A DNA stretch of 64,000 nucleotides from Marthasterias glacialis. Its lineage: Eukaryota > Echinodermata > Asteroidea > Forcipulatida > Asteriidae. Every line of letters begins with the position of its first letter. Within the stretch, counting starts at the first letter, position 1. Shown here one piece after another: positions 47,986-61,524 of the stretch. The notes under the pieces were generated by a model. That model was not told where the DNA came from, ran no database searches, and worked only from the letters and a program-made list of their open reading frames with translations. Location of the stretch: assembly GCA_911728455.2 (NCBI GenBank), contig OU452239.1:12010328-12074327 (forward strand), read 5' to 3'. The position numbers were made by a program, and so were the translations under genes.

Positions 47986-48489
47986 GGTTTAGTTTACAGA
48001 GCATTTTAAGAATGGTAGCATACGGAAGATTTCAGCTGCATATTACAGGGTAGTTGGCAGAAACGTTCAAAAATGAAGGAAGGGCGCGTTCCACCGAGCA
48101 CAGTCTCTTGATATCTCCATGTGGCGGTGTTGAAAATCATTACTGAGGGGCTGTTGACAAGTCGTAGAGGGTACGTGATTTTATTGTTATCACAGAAATT
48201 TTGTTTCTGTTTTCATTGTTCCCCTTGTTTCTGGGAGGTTTTCTCTGTGGCGTGGATATTACGCGTTCCGTCACAATCGATGTCAGGCCAAGTGCAAAAG
48301 GTCTCCGGGTTATTCCATATAGGATCACATCAATAACCACTGTTTGGATTGCATAATTGTGTTAATGTATTATTATTAAAAAGAGCCCTTACGACCCAAA
48401 AAATCATATATTTTCATGTCCTTACAATTATACGATTTTTTTGCTTTCATTTTAATATTAATGATGATAATAATCACTGGGTAGGTTTT

Positions 48490-48840
48490 TTATATACCGG
48501 TAGCGCTTTATCTACGGCGTCGCAAAGCACTTATTATTATTTTTAAGGGTTTTTAGAGTTTTTTTTTATTTTGAGACCCATTATGTAGCTCCTTACAAAG
48601 GTTTACAAGGTGCTGCAGCGCATTCAGCAGCCACTGCCAGAAACCCACTGCGACAAACCCCTTCTCTTAGCAATAAGTGTATCTGGGTTCTTTTATGTGC
48701 GTTACGCAACACACAGAACCTACGAGGGTGTCTTGCTGAAGGACACAAAAGTCAAGACAGGGGACTTGAACTACACTCTGCTGATCCAACTCACCAAAGC
48801 TACAGTCTGGTGTGCTTGAACGCTCGGCCGCAACACGCCA
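48490..48840 (-). mobile_element. tRNA-derived SINE (antisense)
   Basis: Antisense body (AACCCCTTCTCTTAGC, AATAAGTGTATCTGGG) and head (CTCGGCCGCAACACGCC at the right end). The 3' region with GCGCTTTATC is at the left. Confidence 0.8.
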
Positions 48841-49194
48841 TTTCAGCATTGAAAACATTTAGAGTTTCGATATTGGTTCTTCTATTTCATGATACAGAAC
48901 TTAGCGGAATATTGTAGTTAGATTTACGTTAACTATAAACTGCTCATTGTTGGATGAGATGGTCGAGCCGTAGCCCTAACATCTGATGTCAAACTTTGGG
49001 CGCGTGAATAACGTCAGATATCAGAACCTGCTGCTTGCCTGCCAGGTGTACCTTTGACCTATGCATGCCATAATACTGTGTTGTTCAAATGTGTTCACTG
49101 TGTGTAGTGTTAGCCTATCAGTCTGATAGCTTTCGTCATTACTTGTATGTATGTCTAACCAATGAAACCATTAGGTTTTTAAGACCAGTGCCTT

Positions 49195-49440
49195 TATTAA
49201 TAGAAAAGAACTAGATGGAATACAAAACCATGCGACACGGCCTGACAAGAAGCCTTTTTGTACCCTTGAGAAAATGGCGCTGATCAATCTTATCACACTG
49301 ATCATCATCGATTTACACAGCAGACATTTTCTAAAAGGACATTCGTTGACCCATAGGGATTTTCGCCCAGGGCGGGGGTCAACGGAGGTCCGTGCGTGAC
49401 AAAGCGAGGGCTTCCTCCAGTTCTTCAAAAGAATTGTGTG
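49195..49440. mobile_element. Degraded relative of the 34333 MITE
   Basis: Shares AAGAACTAGA, CCATGCGACACGGCC, TTGAGAAAATGGCGC, GGACATTCGT and CCCATAGGGATTTTC with 34333-34583. Confidence 0.75.
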
Positions 49441-51090
49441 TGCCTGTCTCATAGGGGACCGGTCTAGACTGGAGGCTGAATTATCCCCAGAACACGGAGA
49501 GTCATTGCGTTTTAAGCCCACCGGAAGCATGAGGAATTTATTTTCCAGCAGGATTTGGTAAAGCACTCAATAAGTGTTTTATCAATTATCAATACAGGGC
49601 AGAACCAAAATCAATTGTCAACGCAATAGTTTGGTTATTATTTGGGGAAGTGTTTCTATGCGTCAGACTGGCTATGCGTCAGACTGGCGCTAAATTCGGA
49701 ACAGCCTTTGACAAAATAAAGTAGTTTATAAACACTAGGTGACTAAAACGGCACCTTTTGGCATCAGGCACTGCAACACTATGTGCACTACATACCTCCC
49801 AACACCCCAGTTACCTCTGCAACAGACTGTCCCGAGGCATGGCACACTTCTCCCACACCTCACCCTATCTAGATCATCGCATGATTTCGCTTTGGACTTA
49901 TTGAGCTATTATTAACAACGTAGCAAGAGAAGAGATTACACGTGTGACACGGAAACGACAAGGTGGACATCGCAGTTGTCTGTCACGATGGGTTGCCTCA
50001 TGGGGCTAATTGCATGACTCTACTTGCCGGGGAAGTCTGCGCGTACGGTCGCTGTTCCCAGCTTTACAGGGTTACCGCATTGTTACCCTACATGCAGCCC
50101 AAAATAGGACTCTTCCTCTGTGTTGTACACGTATATACAGAGTCCTAGATAATGAGGGCCCGTTTCTGGGGCGGAGAAACTTCAGAGCTCCATAATTCAA
50201 AAATTACCTGTACGAAGCTACTAATCTCACCGGATTAACATTTCATGGCCACATACAAATTTTGGGGGTGGGTTGTGGACTTGAGATATTCCTCATAAAT
50301 CCTTCATTTTTGGGAAATATTTCAGCATTTCGGTAACGACACGCCATTGAAGTTCACGACTCTTACATACAACAAGCCGGAAGTCCCCAAGTAAAGCTGA
50401 GTACTCCAAAATCCTCTTCGCGAAGATGGAGGAGTGCGGAAGATTGAAGGCTGTTGTCCCAAAATCATAATTGCTCATCGCTGGACTAGGCATACCAATG
50501 GCGCAGGGATTATGGACTATTAGTAGTAATTTGGTCTTGTCTAAAGCAATGACTGCTGACTATTATTGATCCAGTTTGTAGGTTTGGACCAGGCTCTAAA
50601 ACAACTTATCTTAGTAATGGTAGGAATATATTTCGGTCAGATTTCACCGTTACAACTGATAGCTTGAGACTCGGTGTTAAACCTTTAAGACGGGTTGGCC
50701 CATAAACAGTTTTTATAGTGTTAAACGTCTTCATTTGACAACCTCGATGCTTTTTAGTGATTTACCGGATGTTTTTCTGGAGAGTGTGACTACACCTGCC
50801 CACTTAAACAGGAATGCCAAAACCCATCAGGAGCACGATCATCATTGGATTTATGAAGTCAATATCCACACAGTGTTTAAGTAGTAAGGTGTCGAGATCA
50901 CTTTCCGGTGACGGGTCTTATCCATGTTCATGGATGGGGTAGGATCTTCTCTGCCCTTGGGCATCGCATCTCGTCATGCAACAGCCATGTTTTATGTGGG
51001 TACTTCATATAACTAAGGGCTGACGTTCGGACGTGGCCATTCACCCCAGTGTACATTAGCTATACAGTGAGTGGGCAATAGTAGCCTTTA
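49441..51090. other. Region without a recognised gene
   Basis: A short direct duplication (CTATGCGTCAGACTGG) lies at 49657-49687, and a tRNA-B-box-like ATTCGAACCC near 51101. Nothing else was recognised. Confidence 0.35.
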
Positions 51091-51122
51091 CCGGTTGGTA
51101 TTCGAACCCATGACCTATTCGT

Positions 51123-51420
51123 CAGTGGCGTAACCGTGGGGGCCGGAGCCTGTGCCCCCCCCCCCCTCACAACCCATACCACCTTTAGCCCCCAAATGAA
51201 ATCGAAAAAACGCACAATTGAATGGTTCGATACATCAAAATAACCCCCAAATTTATATATATTGGCCTCCCTAAATATTATATATATATATAAATGTATA
51301 ATATATAAATATTAATTGGGGTGAGCAAAGAAAATTTGGCTGATGCCGGACTCGAACCCGCGACCTCTCGAATACCGTACGAGGCTATATATTAATCCCT
51401 AAATAAAAATAACGCCACTG
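51123..51420. mobile_element. hAT-type MITE 3 with inserted tRNA-like piece
   Basis: Ends CAGTGGCGTAACCG and, reversed, CAGTGGCGTTATT. Flanks CTATTCGT and CCATTCGT match at seven of eight. Inside, at about 51340-51390 on the minus strand, a GCGGGTTCGAGTCC B box and T-arm-like pairing show a tRNA/SINE fragment. Confidence 0.8.
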
Positions 51421-51790
51421 CCATTCGTCCTGCAGCAAGTATCCGAATCACCCAATCGAATCGCTCAATCGTTCATGTTAATGAAAGACTTAGGTTCGTG
51501 TAGTTTTTAAGAGTTGACTAAATACAAGCCTGTATTGTAGAGCAGCCCTTGCATCGATTCGAAGATGCCGTCCAAAAATTAGAATGTCGTAATTGCCAAA
51601 GTTTGAAACAAAAATAAATGTAACAAATAAAATTCCAATAATCTAAAACCTTTTCCCCAGCAACAACAATTGCTTTGTTTACCCTGGCAGGTATCAGAAG
51701 TACAGATATTTTTTCTGCAAAATTAGTACTGGTACCAAGTATTACAAAACTTTTGGATTAAATATGTCTTTCAGAGTCATCCCGTAAATG

Positions 51791-51955
51791 TATCGAAAGA
51801 CAAGTGCTGTTAGATATTCTTCTAGCGTTTCCCCCCATCTTTGGAACTCCCAACCTATATCTTGTTTTCCACAATCTGTCAATCTATACCAGTTCAAAAG
51901 AAATGTGAGAAGACATCTTCTATCCCCTTTGAACTTCTGTAAAGTTTTTTCTTAA
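51791..51955 (+). mobile_element. LINE ORF C-terminal fragment
   Basis: Codes YRKTSAVRYSSSVSPHLWNS, QPISCFPQSVNLYQFKRNVR, RHLL and further residues before TAA at 51953. The pattern LWNS-P plus a final FK-x-x-x-R/K-x-x-L is typical of the end of CR1/L2-like retrotransposon ORF2. The rest of the element is absent. Confidence 0.6.
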
Positions 51956-52194
51956 AGCCCTCACCTCTAATGGCCGTTGAGGGCGCGACTTTCATACAAA
52001 TTACCAATCATGTTTTAATATACGAGGCGCCGTTGAGTTGGGATTCCAACTGGAGTTTGGTCAGTGGTATCTTGCCCTGTTTTCCACCAGTAAGGGTGGA
52101 AATCAGGGCAAGATACCATCGACCCAACCCGAGCCAACCTGATGTATTATAACATTCAGGTCAATGCTGAAAGACAAACAAATCACCCGTTCGT

Positions 52195-52600
52195 TTAAAG
52201 GCAGGAGATACTTTTGGTAATTACTCCAAAAATAAACGACCATAAAAAGTTGCATGGTAAGGAACAACGGACAGTTGTCAATGGTATAAAACATTGTGAG
52301 AAACGACTCCCTTTGAAGTAGCATAGTTTTTGAGAAAGAGGTAACTTCTCACTAAAATATTTGAAGCTAAGAAAGAATTCAGGCATGAAGCCTTTTTTCA
52401 CGTAATGAAAAACATGCAGTTTCAGCATTTTCGGATCCCCAGGCGTGGAAATAACTGCTCCAGATTTTCGCCGATATCTCGAAATCGGTAACATCTTTTG
52501 AAACAAAATGTCCATGTTAGTTATAAGGTATATGTTTACAATTATATAAGGTTTAAACAGACGTACAGTTCCAAATACCAAAGGTATACCCTGCCCTTAA
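52195..52600. mobile_element. TTAA MITE, second family (copy 1)
   Basis: Element 52199-52596 between TTAA duplications. Ends AGGCAGGAGATACTTTTGGT and, reversed, GGGCAGGGTATACCTTTGGT. It has a hairpin-prone interior with TTTTCGCCGATATCTCGAAA and no ORF. Confidence 0.8.
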
Positions 52601-54939
52601 CCGGGAAGCCGCGTGATCCTTCAAAGTGTTTGTGCTGCTCAGGCCATCTTTTGTCACAAAATAACAGACTCTCTTGTTAAATGGTGAAGTGCTCAAATAA
52701 AGCCGCTTTTATTGAGTGTTACTGATTCGGAGGGATCTTTCAAGGCGAAACGTGACAGTCCAAAAGTGACAGTTGATCGTGGGGGCGCTGCATTGCAACA
52801 ACAAACCTGTCAGTTTGTCCAAGGACTCGACAGAAAAAGACAATGAATTTATATTTCGACCGTCCACTGTAATATCTGTTTATCGACTGTCGTTTTATAC
52901 AAAGGAGGTTTGGGTTAAGTTTCTTGACAGTGACGAGGGAAAATAAATAATCGCATGTGGACACGAGCAGAAAGGGACCATTTTGAAGGGAATGTTTTGG
53001 CATCATGCATTTCTCAAGTATGATGAGCCAATTATGCTTAGATTTATCGAATGTTGATGTTTCATCCAAAAAGAGGTTCACAAAAGTAAAACTACAGGTG
53101 ACAGTTTTTTTTTTAAATATCAAGGGGAATAAATGTTCTTAATAATTACCGGGACTTCTGGCATTAAAATGTACTCTGTGTAAATATGTATAACAATATA
53201 AAAGTCTTAATCCCGTAATTCCTGCTGAAAATATAAAATTGATAAAGCCTATAAACCACTATTTTTTATAGTAATAATAAACTAATAATGAAATTACTTT
53301 AATTTTATTTAGTCCAAATTGGACCATCTTATCACGATGGAGTGTCTGAATTGAAAGAATCCAACAATTCTGCATTCATTAGCAATCAACGGCTACCATC
53401 ATCACACTTCCTCTCCTTGCCTGGTTATTGGTGCATGGAGCTTTATCTTGGGTCGTCTTGTCAGCGTCCTCGTCTTTCATTTTGAATATTGCTAATGAAA
53501 AAAATGTGACAGAAAACGATTGTTCATTCTGTCGCATGTTAAAAAAAAAACATGATTTATGTGATGTATGTTGCACCCCTTTTTGGATTACTTTTTTTCC
53601 CTTGCATGACATGGGGTTCACTACCCACATAGTGTTTGTCCTCGACAGAGTCCATTGCACTTTACGCAATTAAATGTCATGAAAAACAATTTGTCACAAA
53701 GGGCTTCAAGGAGCTTTGTAGCTTAAATTTATTCAACTCACAGAGAACACTTCTTGCTAAAAGATAAATTCGATTGAGAGGGGCTTGGCGGATTTATAGA
53801 CCTTCTAATGTTTCAGTAAGAAAAAAATGTAATTTAGGTAGATCTCGCGAGACATTGAGAGCGTTAGAGCGTGGCTGGAGAAGGTGATGTGGGGGATCAA
53901 GCTCTGAGATTGATGTACGAGATGAAAAACTTCAGCGGAGAAGCTGAGTTTGCAATTAAAGTCTGCGGTTCATTTAAGTTAGGTAAAAGTTAAACTAAAA
54001 GATTAAATAAGTTGTTGCAAACAGCCGCTTACAAACCAAAAGGACCTGTTGTATAAAATGCAACACATTGTTAACGGCCTCACGTTTCGACCCTATACCA
54101 GAGTCTTTCTTAAAGGTTACAAATTACGACCTTAGCAGAGCCTTTCTCTCAAAGGATAAAAAGGTAACGAATCAACCACTATAAATCGCATACAACAAAT
54201 ACAATGAAACACATTTTCACTGGCAAAAAATATAAAATAAAAAAAAAAATGTTGTAGTGAAAATTCAACTTAGTTTCAAAATAAACTAATGCCACGTTGT
54301 GCGTGATTGGATACAGTCTAGCTTTAAAATTGCGTGTCATGCCAAATAGATACATTTTAATACTAAAACGTCCCTGAAAACTTTTAGGTTTTTGCATTTA
54401 CTTTGAAAAGAAAAACAAAAATACAGGGCTTTTTTGTGGGTTCTTCCATTCCCCTCCAAAGAAATAACCCTAAATTGCGAGAATCCTTCCATGTTATTCA
54501 GTCATCATTTTTTTTAAACGAAATGGTTACTGACTTGAGAAGGTTAAATCTAATTTTGCGTGGGTAGTAAATTCATGGCATTTATAAATTTATACATTAT
54601 AAACAAAGGCTACCGCTTATTTGCACGGATAACGCGGCGGCAGTCCCCTGTCACGTGGAACGAAATTAGCTTATTTGGCGTGTCACTCCGTGAATTGTTA
54701 ATACGCAAATTGTTCCACATGTCAGGCTGGAGGACGTATTTGTTTAAAATTAAGTAAGCAAATTAGTTCGAAGGACTCGCATGTTTTTAGTGAAATTCTA
54801 CTGTATATATATATATATGTCCCGAGAGGAGAGCCCGTGAATTAACACGTACAAAACCACAGGGGTTAAAAACAGAAAAATCAGATAAATTATATAAAAT
54901 ATATATTATATCAAGAACTGCATGGGTAAAATTATAAAT

Positions 54940-55022
54940 AATAATGTCGCGTCACACTTATTATGGCGACCCCTGTGCTGCCGTTGCCCAGGTTTTATCC
55001 ACTGAGCTAGCTAGCTTAGCTT
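54940..55022 (-). mobile_element. tRNA-like fragment
   Basis: On the minus strand TAGCTAGCTCAGTGGATAAA resembles a tRNA A-box region, but no T-arm partner follows. Probably a SINE head. Confidence 0.35.
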
Positions 55023-55080
55023 AGTGGTTGTATCTTAGAACGGGTGGCAGGGGGCGCGACGTTTGAAACCACTTTTGGAA

Positions 55081-55260
55081 GTCGGCGTGACAAAAGCTTA
55101 TAGCTCGACCATGGCTCGACAGGCCCTGCCGTGCTGTTGGCAAAGTTCGGCAGGAGCACGACTTGGAAACAATGGCCGCACGCCAATGCCGCGCTATTGC
55201 CAAACTCAAATCATTTGAAGTCGACACAGCAAGAGCAACGTCTGAGAAACAGGCCATTTA
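55081..55260 (+). CDS. Possible coding fragment
   Basis: One open frame codes QEHDLETMAARQCRAIAKLK, then SFEVDTARATSEKQAI and TAG at 55258-55260, after an in-frame TGA upstream. The composition is unlike the A/T-rich surroundings and looks protein-like. It has no start codon or splice signal I trust; it may be the end of a transposon protein or an exon. Confidence 0.25.
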
Positions 55261-56449
55261 GATTTTGTTCGTGTATTATCAATTTTGTGGTATAATGTTT
55301 TATAATAATGTTCGATACCCTTTTTGTTATAGGCCTATTCATCAAGTATGGCCAAACGGTCCCGTAGAGACTGCCACGCGCGGTTTAATTAATTACAGTT
55401 AAGACCTTAATTTGCTTCAGGCACGGTCCCTTTCTTGAAGTCTATACAAGTGGTTCCAAGCTCGTAACTCGAAGGTTTGGAAACGGGAAAAAAACGCCAT
55501 TTTCTCCTGAATAAAAAGAAATCACTTAAGAAGAATAACAAAAATATAAATTGGTAACAGGGTTAGCTCTAGATCCGGTAATATTTGTCAGTCTGTCATG
55601 ATGTCATGCTTCACTTCCGACGGAAAGTGCTCTATGTCGTGTTCCGTATTAGCAACTGTTGTGCGTAAAAGCCATTTATGATACGGGTTGACTTTGATCC
55701 GTATTGTATTGCAAAACACTACATCATTAGATATTAATTCCTAACGATACTAAAATTTACCCCCAGGGCACCGGGGTTCCTACCTGGGACGCCAATCCCT
55801 GCTTTATTCACCTGATTGAAATCTCGGTTTCAAAGTCATTTCTCGACAAACTTGATACTAGTTGCAATAATTTAGACAAGGCAGAAAATGGTTTGTATTG
55901 AGCGAATAACGTCAGAAAGTAGACAAGATACTTTCTTAAAACCCAATATAAATCAAAAACCATTAGTCGATTTATAACATTTGACTGCTGTTTTGAGTTT
56001 CCAAAATGATACCTGATGGTGGGATTTTTGTCTTAAAAATAAGATTTTCCTTCCATCCGATTTTGATAAATAATTATATTCTTCATGTATTAAATCAATG
56101 TACAATATCCCTTGTGTGTACACATCTCTTGGAACAAACCCTGAATATTTATTGGATATTTTCTCTCGAAGTTGATTTTTTGTTATTATCTCCACTTCAA
56201 ATTGTATTTTAAAAGTTTGCAGTCATGTTAATTGGGGGAATATAAATAAAACGATGCCTCCCCAATGAGTCTGTACGAATACTGCAGAACTCGGGTACCC
56301 GGGTATCAAAATACCTAGTTACGATCAAAAAATAATAAGATGGATTGGTGAAAATCGCTGTTCTTCTTATATGTGATTAAAATAACACCTGCCATGGTAT
56401 CTCTTAAAATAATGCAAAAAACCACACGTTTTGTCTGCCTTACCCCTCT

Positions 56450-56640
56450 TGCAAAGACCCATATGGCGGACAACTACTTTTAGAGTGAAAGACGAGTATT
56501 TTTAACTTGAATATGAGTGAAGTTCACTCCACTTTCACTCAAAAAGGGTGATGCACAGTGAGTTTCACTCTCATAAGAGCCAAAATGGCACCACTCGGGC
56601 GATAGAGTGAAATGTTCTCTTGTTTACATTTTAGAGAGAC
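56450..56640. repeat. ACTCTTTT fold-back repeat (copy 2)
   Basis: CCATATGGCGGACAACT, GTGATGCACAGTGAGTTTCA and AGAGCCAAAATGGCACCACT match copy 1. Confidence 0.75.
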
Positions 56641-57379
56641 GCTCTACCAGCACACAGTCTGCAGTTTGATTGGCGGGCCTTTTGGTTTGTGATAACAGCC
56701 CTTGCTTAAATAACAGGTACGTACAAACATCTGCCCAAAACCTTTGAAAGTATACTTAAAACATTTAGACTTTTAAGTGTTCAGGTTTTAAAAATGTAAC
56801 AGAGCTTGTCACTGGTAACGGGGAAAATGTTCCCATTCCACGCCAAGTCGTGCATAACCTAATGAAAATTGATGGCCCGAAAAACTCACTCCATCTATGA
56901 CTGTTAATGGGAGGGATTCGCCCACTGTATCTTGGCGATAATGGAGTCTTAATATCCGGCGTCAGCATGATTTTGCTGGAGCCATAAACACGACAACAAG
57001 CAAGCGACAGTGTTTCCTGCACTGACACCAACGCGCAGCGTGACCACAGAGCAGTCCAACCAAATTTGAGTGACGACACGCTATTTCAAAACAGAAAAAA
57101 ACTATAACGGAATAAAGTCGGCTCTAAACATCCGACTGAAGTGAGAAGCAATCCTGATTTCTTTTACATCGAGTGGGTGTGGTTTCTGACAATATCATCC
57201 AAATCCTTACAAAATCCTTACTCCCGCACAGAACAAGTTAAAAAGATACCACGTGACCGTGAAGTTTACGTGTCCTCCAAAATCAGCCTGAGATTTTGAA
57301 TGACTTTAAAGAATTGGATCACGTTAGACTGTCATCTTGTGGGGAAGTAGGGATTCCAACCAACATTATTTTTTTTATT

Positions 57380-58290
57380 ATTTTAAAGAATTTAGGCAGT
57401 ACAGATGATATAAAGACCAGTATCAGTTTATTAGACGTTTGAGACATTATGTAACTTAGAAAAGTGAGTTGTTGTTTATGGTTAGAGGTAGAAGGTACAC
57501 AAAACTCGTATGGACTGATGTTGTAATATTGAGACAGAAGATATTCTACAAAACTCGACGGTTGATTTTGAAGGATTTGGAAAGGAACCTCACAAAACTC
57601 TTATAGGGATTTCGTAGGATTGATTAAGGGCTCTACAAAACTCATTATTGTGACTTGAGACAGAAAACACTCAAAACTTATGATTTGATTTCGGAATGAT
57701 GAGGCAGAAGAGATCCTACAAAACTCTCATCCGTCGGTTGAAATTAAATGATTGAGTCTGTAGGGACATTACCAAACTCAAAATGGAATTTTAAAGAATT
57801 CAGGCAGTAAAGATCCAATGGAGACGAGTATTAGTTGAACATTGTGAATGATTAGGCAGACAGGCTACTTAAAGGGAAAAAAATATCATTGGGAGTTGAG
57901 GCGGAAGATACATTAAAATCATATGAATTGATTATGGTATTTTGAGGCAGAAATTCCTACAAAACTCATCGTGGTTGATTTTGAAAGATCGAGGCAAGAT
58001 GAATCCTACGAAACTCATCGTGGTTGATTTTGAAAGATCGAGGCAAGATGAATCCTACAAAACTCATCACGGTATTTTGAATGTGAAGAAGTAGGGATCC
58101 ATAAAACTCACACAGGTTGATTTTTGAGATTGAGGTGTCATACTCTTTAAAAGTTCATTTTGTTTAATTTTGTAAGATTGAGGCTTTCCAGGTCCTACAC
58201 ATTGCTGTTGGATAATTTCGAAGGATTGTGGCATTACGAATCTAAGCAATATCATATCAGTTGATTTTTTCAGAAATTTAAGGCAGTGGT
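57380..58290 (+). repeat. Degenerate satellite with a 49-bp period
   Basis: Two near-perfect 49-bp units occur at about 57961-58068 (TTGATTTTGAAAGATCGAGG, AATCCTACRAAACTCATCG). On both sides diverged units recur with CTACAAAACTC, TTGA.TTTGA and GAGGCAGA motifs. Confidence 0.8.
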
Positions 58291-59276
58291 CTGGAATATG
58301 GACTCCATACGCCTATCAAACTAATTAATGCCATTTATAAGTGTAATAATAATGATTCGAACTTGATTGAATAAAAGGAATTTAAAGCGTGCCAACTGCA
58401 GTGACGATACATTCATGGAAGCTGCCGCGATTCATTACTTTGAGTGGAATCAAAACAGGATTAAAAATGTAAATGAAAAGTGAATTATTAACGAAGCTCG
58501 CTCGTTGTACTATTAGCTTGAGTCACGGGGTACTGTATGAGGGTTGAAATAAATCATTTCTCCTCTGTCTGGAAAGGTTTGACGATATCGGTAGACGGTT
58601 CGTTGAATTTTTTTTACTATTATTATTATTATTTTTTTTAGTTGTATATATTTTTTTCAATTCTGATTAACAAGTTTACTTTTGTGCACTCGTATATTTT
58701 ATTTGGTTTTATAAAACTAACTGTATGTAAGTTTGGAGACTTACATATGAGGCCAATTGAAAGCATTATGCTTATAGAATGAGTGGACCTTGAATTGGAA
58801 AAGTTAGTTTCCATAATTATTTTCTTCAGAGTTACTCCAATCTTCAATAAAACTGGCTGTGGGTTAATTCTACTCACCGTTGTTTTCCAAAAATGTTTTC
58901 GAAGCTCACCTAACGAAATAATAACACCGTCCCTAGAAATTAATAGTACATTGGTTATTGAGACAAACTTATTATTTTTTTATTTTCTTTTTTGTCTTTC
59001 GGACAATTCACGGATTGTAAAGTTCATTCTAGAAACGATCCTCCGAAGAAACATTTGTGTCTAAAATACGGTCAAAATGGTCGTTCAACATTTAAGTCAC
59101 TGTTACATAATTACTACCAAAACATGAACCCTTACTCATTATTTCACCGAAACATGACCATGTTGTATTCATGGTGTGTTTATTTAACGGTATTTTTCCT
59201 GATAGTTCTCTTGTACGGGCAAGGCAGTGCTTCGTTGATACATGGTACCTCTCTGAGATACATTTGCATTTCTTTA

Positions 59277-59540
59277 GTGGCGTGTCGTGACAGGGCGATC
59301 ACGTGCACGGGACTCAAGTTCTGGTGTGTCAAAGTGTGGGTTACGGTTCCGGCCTTGTCCTTTGGATGGGACGTTCAGCCGCGGGTTCACGTGTGCTGTG
59401 TCGTGCACGTGAATGAACCCCACTACATGGCAGACGCCCCAGTGTTTCTGGCAAAACGCAGACTGCGCCTCATCACTTTGTAAGCCCTTACTTGGTGATC
59501 ACAATGAGAGTCTTATGATTCAAACATTGCTCCGCATACC
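59277..59540 (+). mobile_element. tRNA-derived SINE, degraded
   Basis: GGCGTGTCGTGACAGGGCG head, a compressed B-box region, body with GGATGGGACGTTCAGCCG and CGCCCCAGTGTTTCTGG. Truncated at the 3' end. It creates the last part of a chance ORF of 163 codons at 58992-59483. Confidence 0.75.
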
Positions 59541-60655
59541 TGTCATAATTGGATTTATGATTTATTAACTTTAATCTACGGGTACTTTCAGAGGGGCACA
59601 CAAACCATTTAGTAACTGGCATCAAGGCATTAAACAAGTGCATCAAGGCCCATTTACCAATGGCTCCAAGGCAATGACCAGGAGGCGTTTACCCTCCAAT
59701 GCCCCCATAAAGCAGTTTCAGGTCCGCTTTCCCCTTTAACGAAAGACGTAAGTCCTTTATATCTGTTCAAGCTGAAATGAGCCCAGCTTGGAGCAAAGAA
59801 GGCTTGGTGGCCGTGACGGTCCATTATAATGGATTTGATCAACTCATGCGAAACTGATTTTTGTCGACCCGGTGAAGTCAGTCATTAAGTGGTCATTTCA
59901 TTATTTAAAAACTAATATTAAGGGCACATAAACTCACCCACTCTGTAGGCTTTTTTTCTCTCGTTTCAGTGGAAAATATTCAAAAAGCAAGGACGCTTTC
60001 ATAACAGGTTGAAATAAAGAAGGCACCCCCGATGGAAAACGTTTTTTTTTTTTGTCCACGTGATCAACAAAAGTCCTAAAACAAACACGATTCGTCCCAA
60101 ACAACATCACCAAATTATTACTAACAGCGGCGGCTATTTAGTTAACTTTAGCAAGAAAGTAATTGTAAGAAAATGAAACAGCAAGTCTAGGTAAACAATA
60201 CCAATGATGGACCTTATCTTGATTCAAAGACAGTAAACATAATAGGAAGAAGTCGACAATTACTCTAAAATAATATGTGCCAGACCTTATCCTGGAAAAG
60301 GCTTGAATGTGGTGCTACATATCCCTGTGGTAATAATTGGACTTTGTTATTCGCTGAAACAATGAAACGCAAACAAAATCATGTCGTCTGTTCTTGATAG
60401 ACAAATAGCAGGGACAGCTGATGCAATTATTTGTGAGTGCGGGGTTGCCATGCCCTTGCGTGCCGCCTGTGTCTCAGAGGGTTTATCGGCCGGTCAGGAT
60501 GAGTCTCTACTGACTTGACCCGGCATTTGGGAAGTTAATCTGAAATTAAGATTGTTACTGTGATGACTCAAAAAGGTTACAGATCTGAAATGTTGTCCAA
60601 TATTTTGATGTGTACTTATCCACTACAACAATGTTTGATCTTATCATACAGTAGT

Positions 60656-60860
60656 AAAAAGGTCATGCCACATAAAGACAATCTATAGGCAACAAGTTAA
60701 GTGCAATCCCCAAGGTAAAACAGACAAGTTATTTTTTCATACAAAAAAAAACACCTTCAGGGATAAACGACATTGCTAGAAAAAAATGTTGCTAGTGCTG
60801 CAAAAGATTTTCTTTTGCAAGCAGTGCACTTGGGTGCCTCAAAGTTGCCTTGAAACCACG
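60656..60860. mobile_element. Degraded relative of the intronic MITE at 15270
   Basis: Shares GGTCATGCCACAT and TTTGCAAGCAGTGC..TGGGTGCCTCAAAGTTGCC with that element. Confidence 0.6.
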
Positions 60861-61524
60861 ATGCGGATTTTTTTTTTAAGGAAACACTGTCAGACTTTAA
60901 TTGTGAAAAGGCAATTAGTTTGCATATTATGTAATGTAGGCCTGTGCGAGTGGAATCTGAAGAAGTAACACTACGTCTAGTGTGCATTGCCTCATCAAAC
61001 CATACTGAAGTTATTAATGATTTTTTGTTTTAAGTGAGTAAACTATCATTGTTTACCCTCTGTGTTATTAAGCGAGGGCGGATTCAGCGAGTCGCTTGCC
61101 GGGTTGTTCTTTTGCCAGCAGGGGAACCAGGTGGTCGCTGATCTTATAGTAAATACAAAGATGCTTGACGTTGCCCCCTTTTGTGACCCCCTCCCCCACA
61201 CCGGGATCGGCAATAGTTTGTATTTGCCATCTGTGGGTATTAAGCATTTACAGTTTACACATCGCTTTGTAGATAGGTTGCTTTGCGGATATTTCTTGTC
61301 GCATTGGTGATTAAACTTGGTTCCTTGTTGTATTCTTCACTCTACTGTTGGTAAGTTTGACGTCATTCCACTGTTACCCACGCCCACTTCAATCAAACTG
61401 GCTCCAACCGATTGCGATGCGAGCAGCCCATAGTGATTGCATTGAGCTAACTTGTGTATGAGGAGTTATGTACGAAGTCAAATTTACAATTATACTTGTT
61501 TTTTACATATATTTATTATGTCCT

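Noticed and set aside
49171..49566. 131-codon minus-strand ORF
   Set aside because: Overlaps a degraded MITE related to 34333-34583; the protein is not domain-like.
52195..52581. 128-codon minus-strand ORF
   Set aside because: Lies inside the TTAA MITE.
56765..57079. 104-codon minus-strand ORF with somewhat higher GC
   Set aside because: No start context, splice site or recognisable motif; could be chance. A protein search would settle it.
58992..59483. 163-codon plus-strand ORF, the longest in the window
   Set aside because: Its second half is a degraded SINE and the first half has no domain or codon signal.
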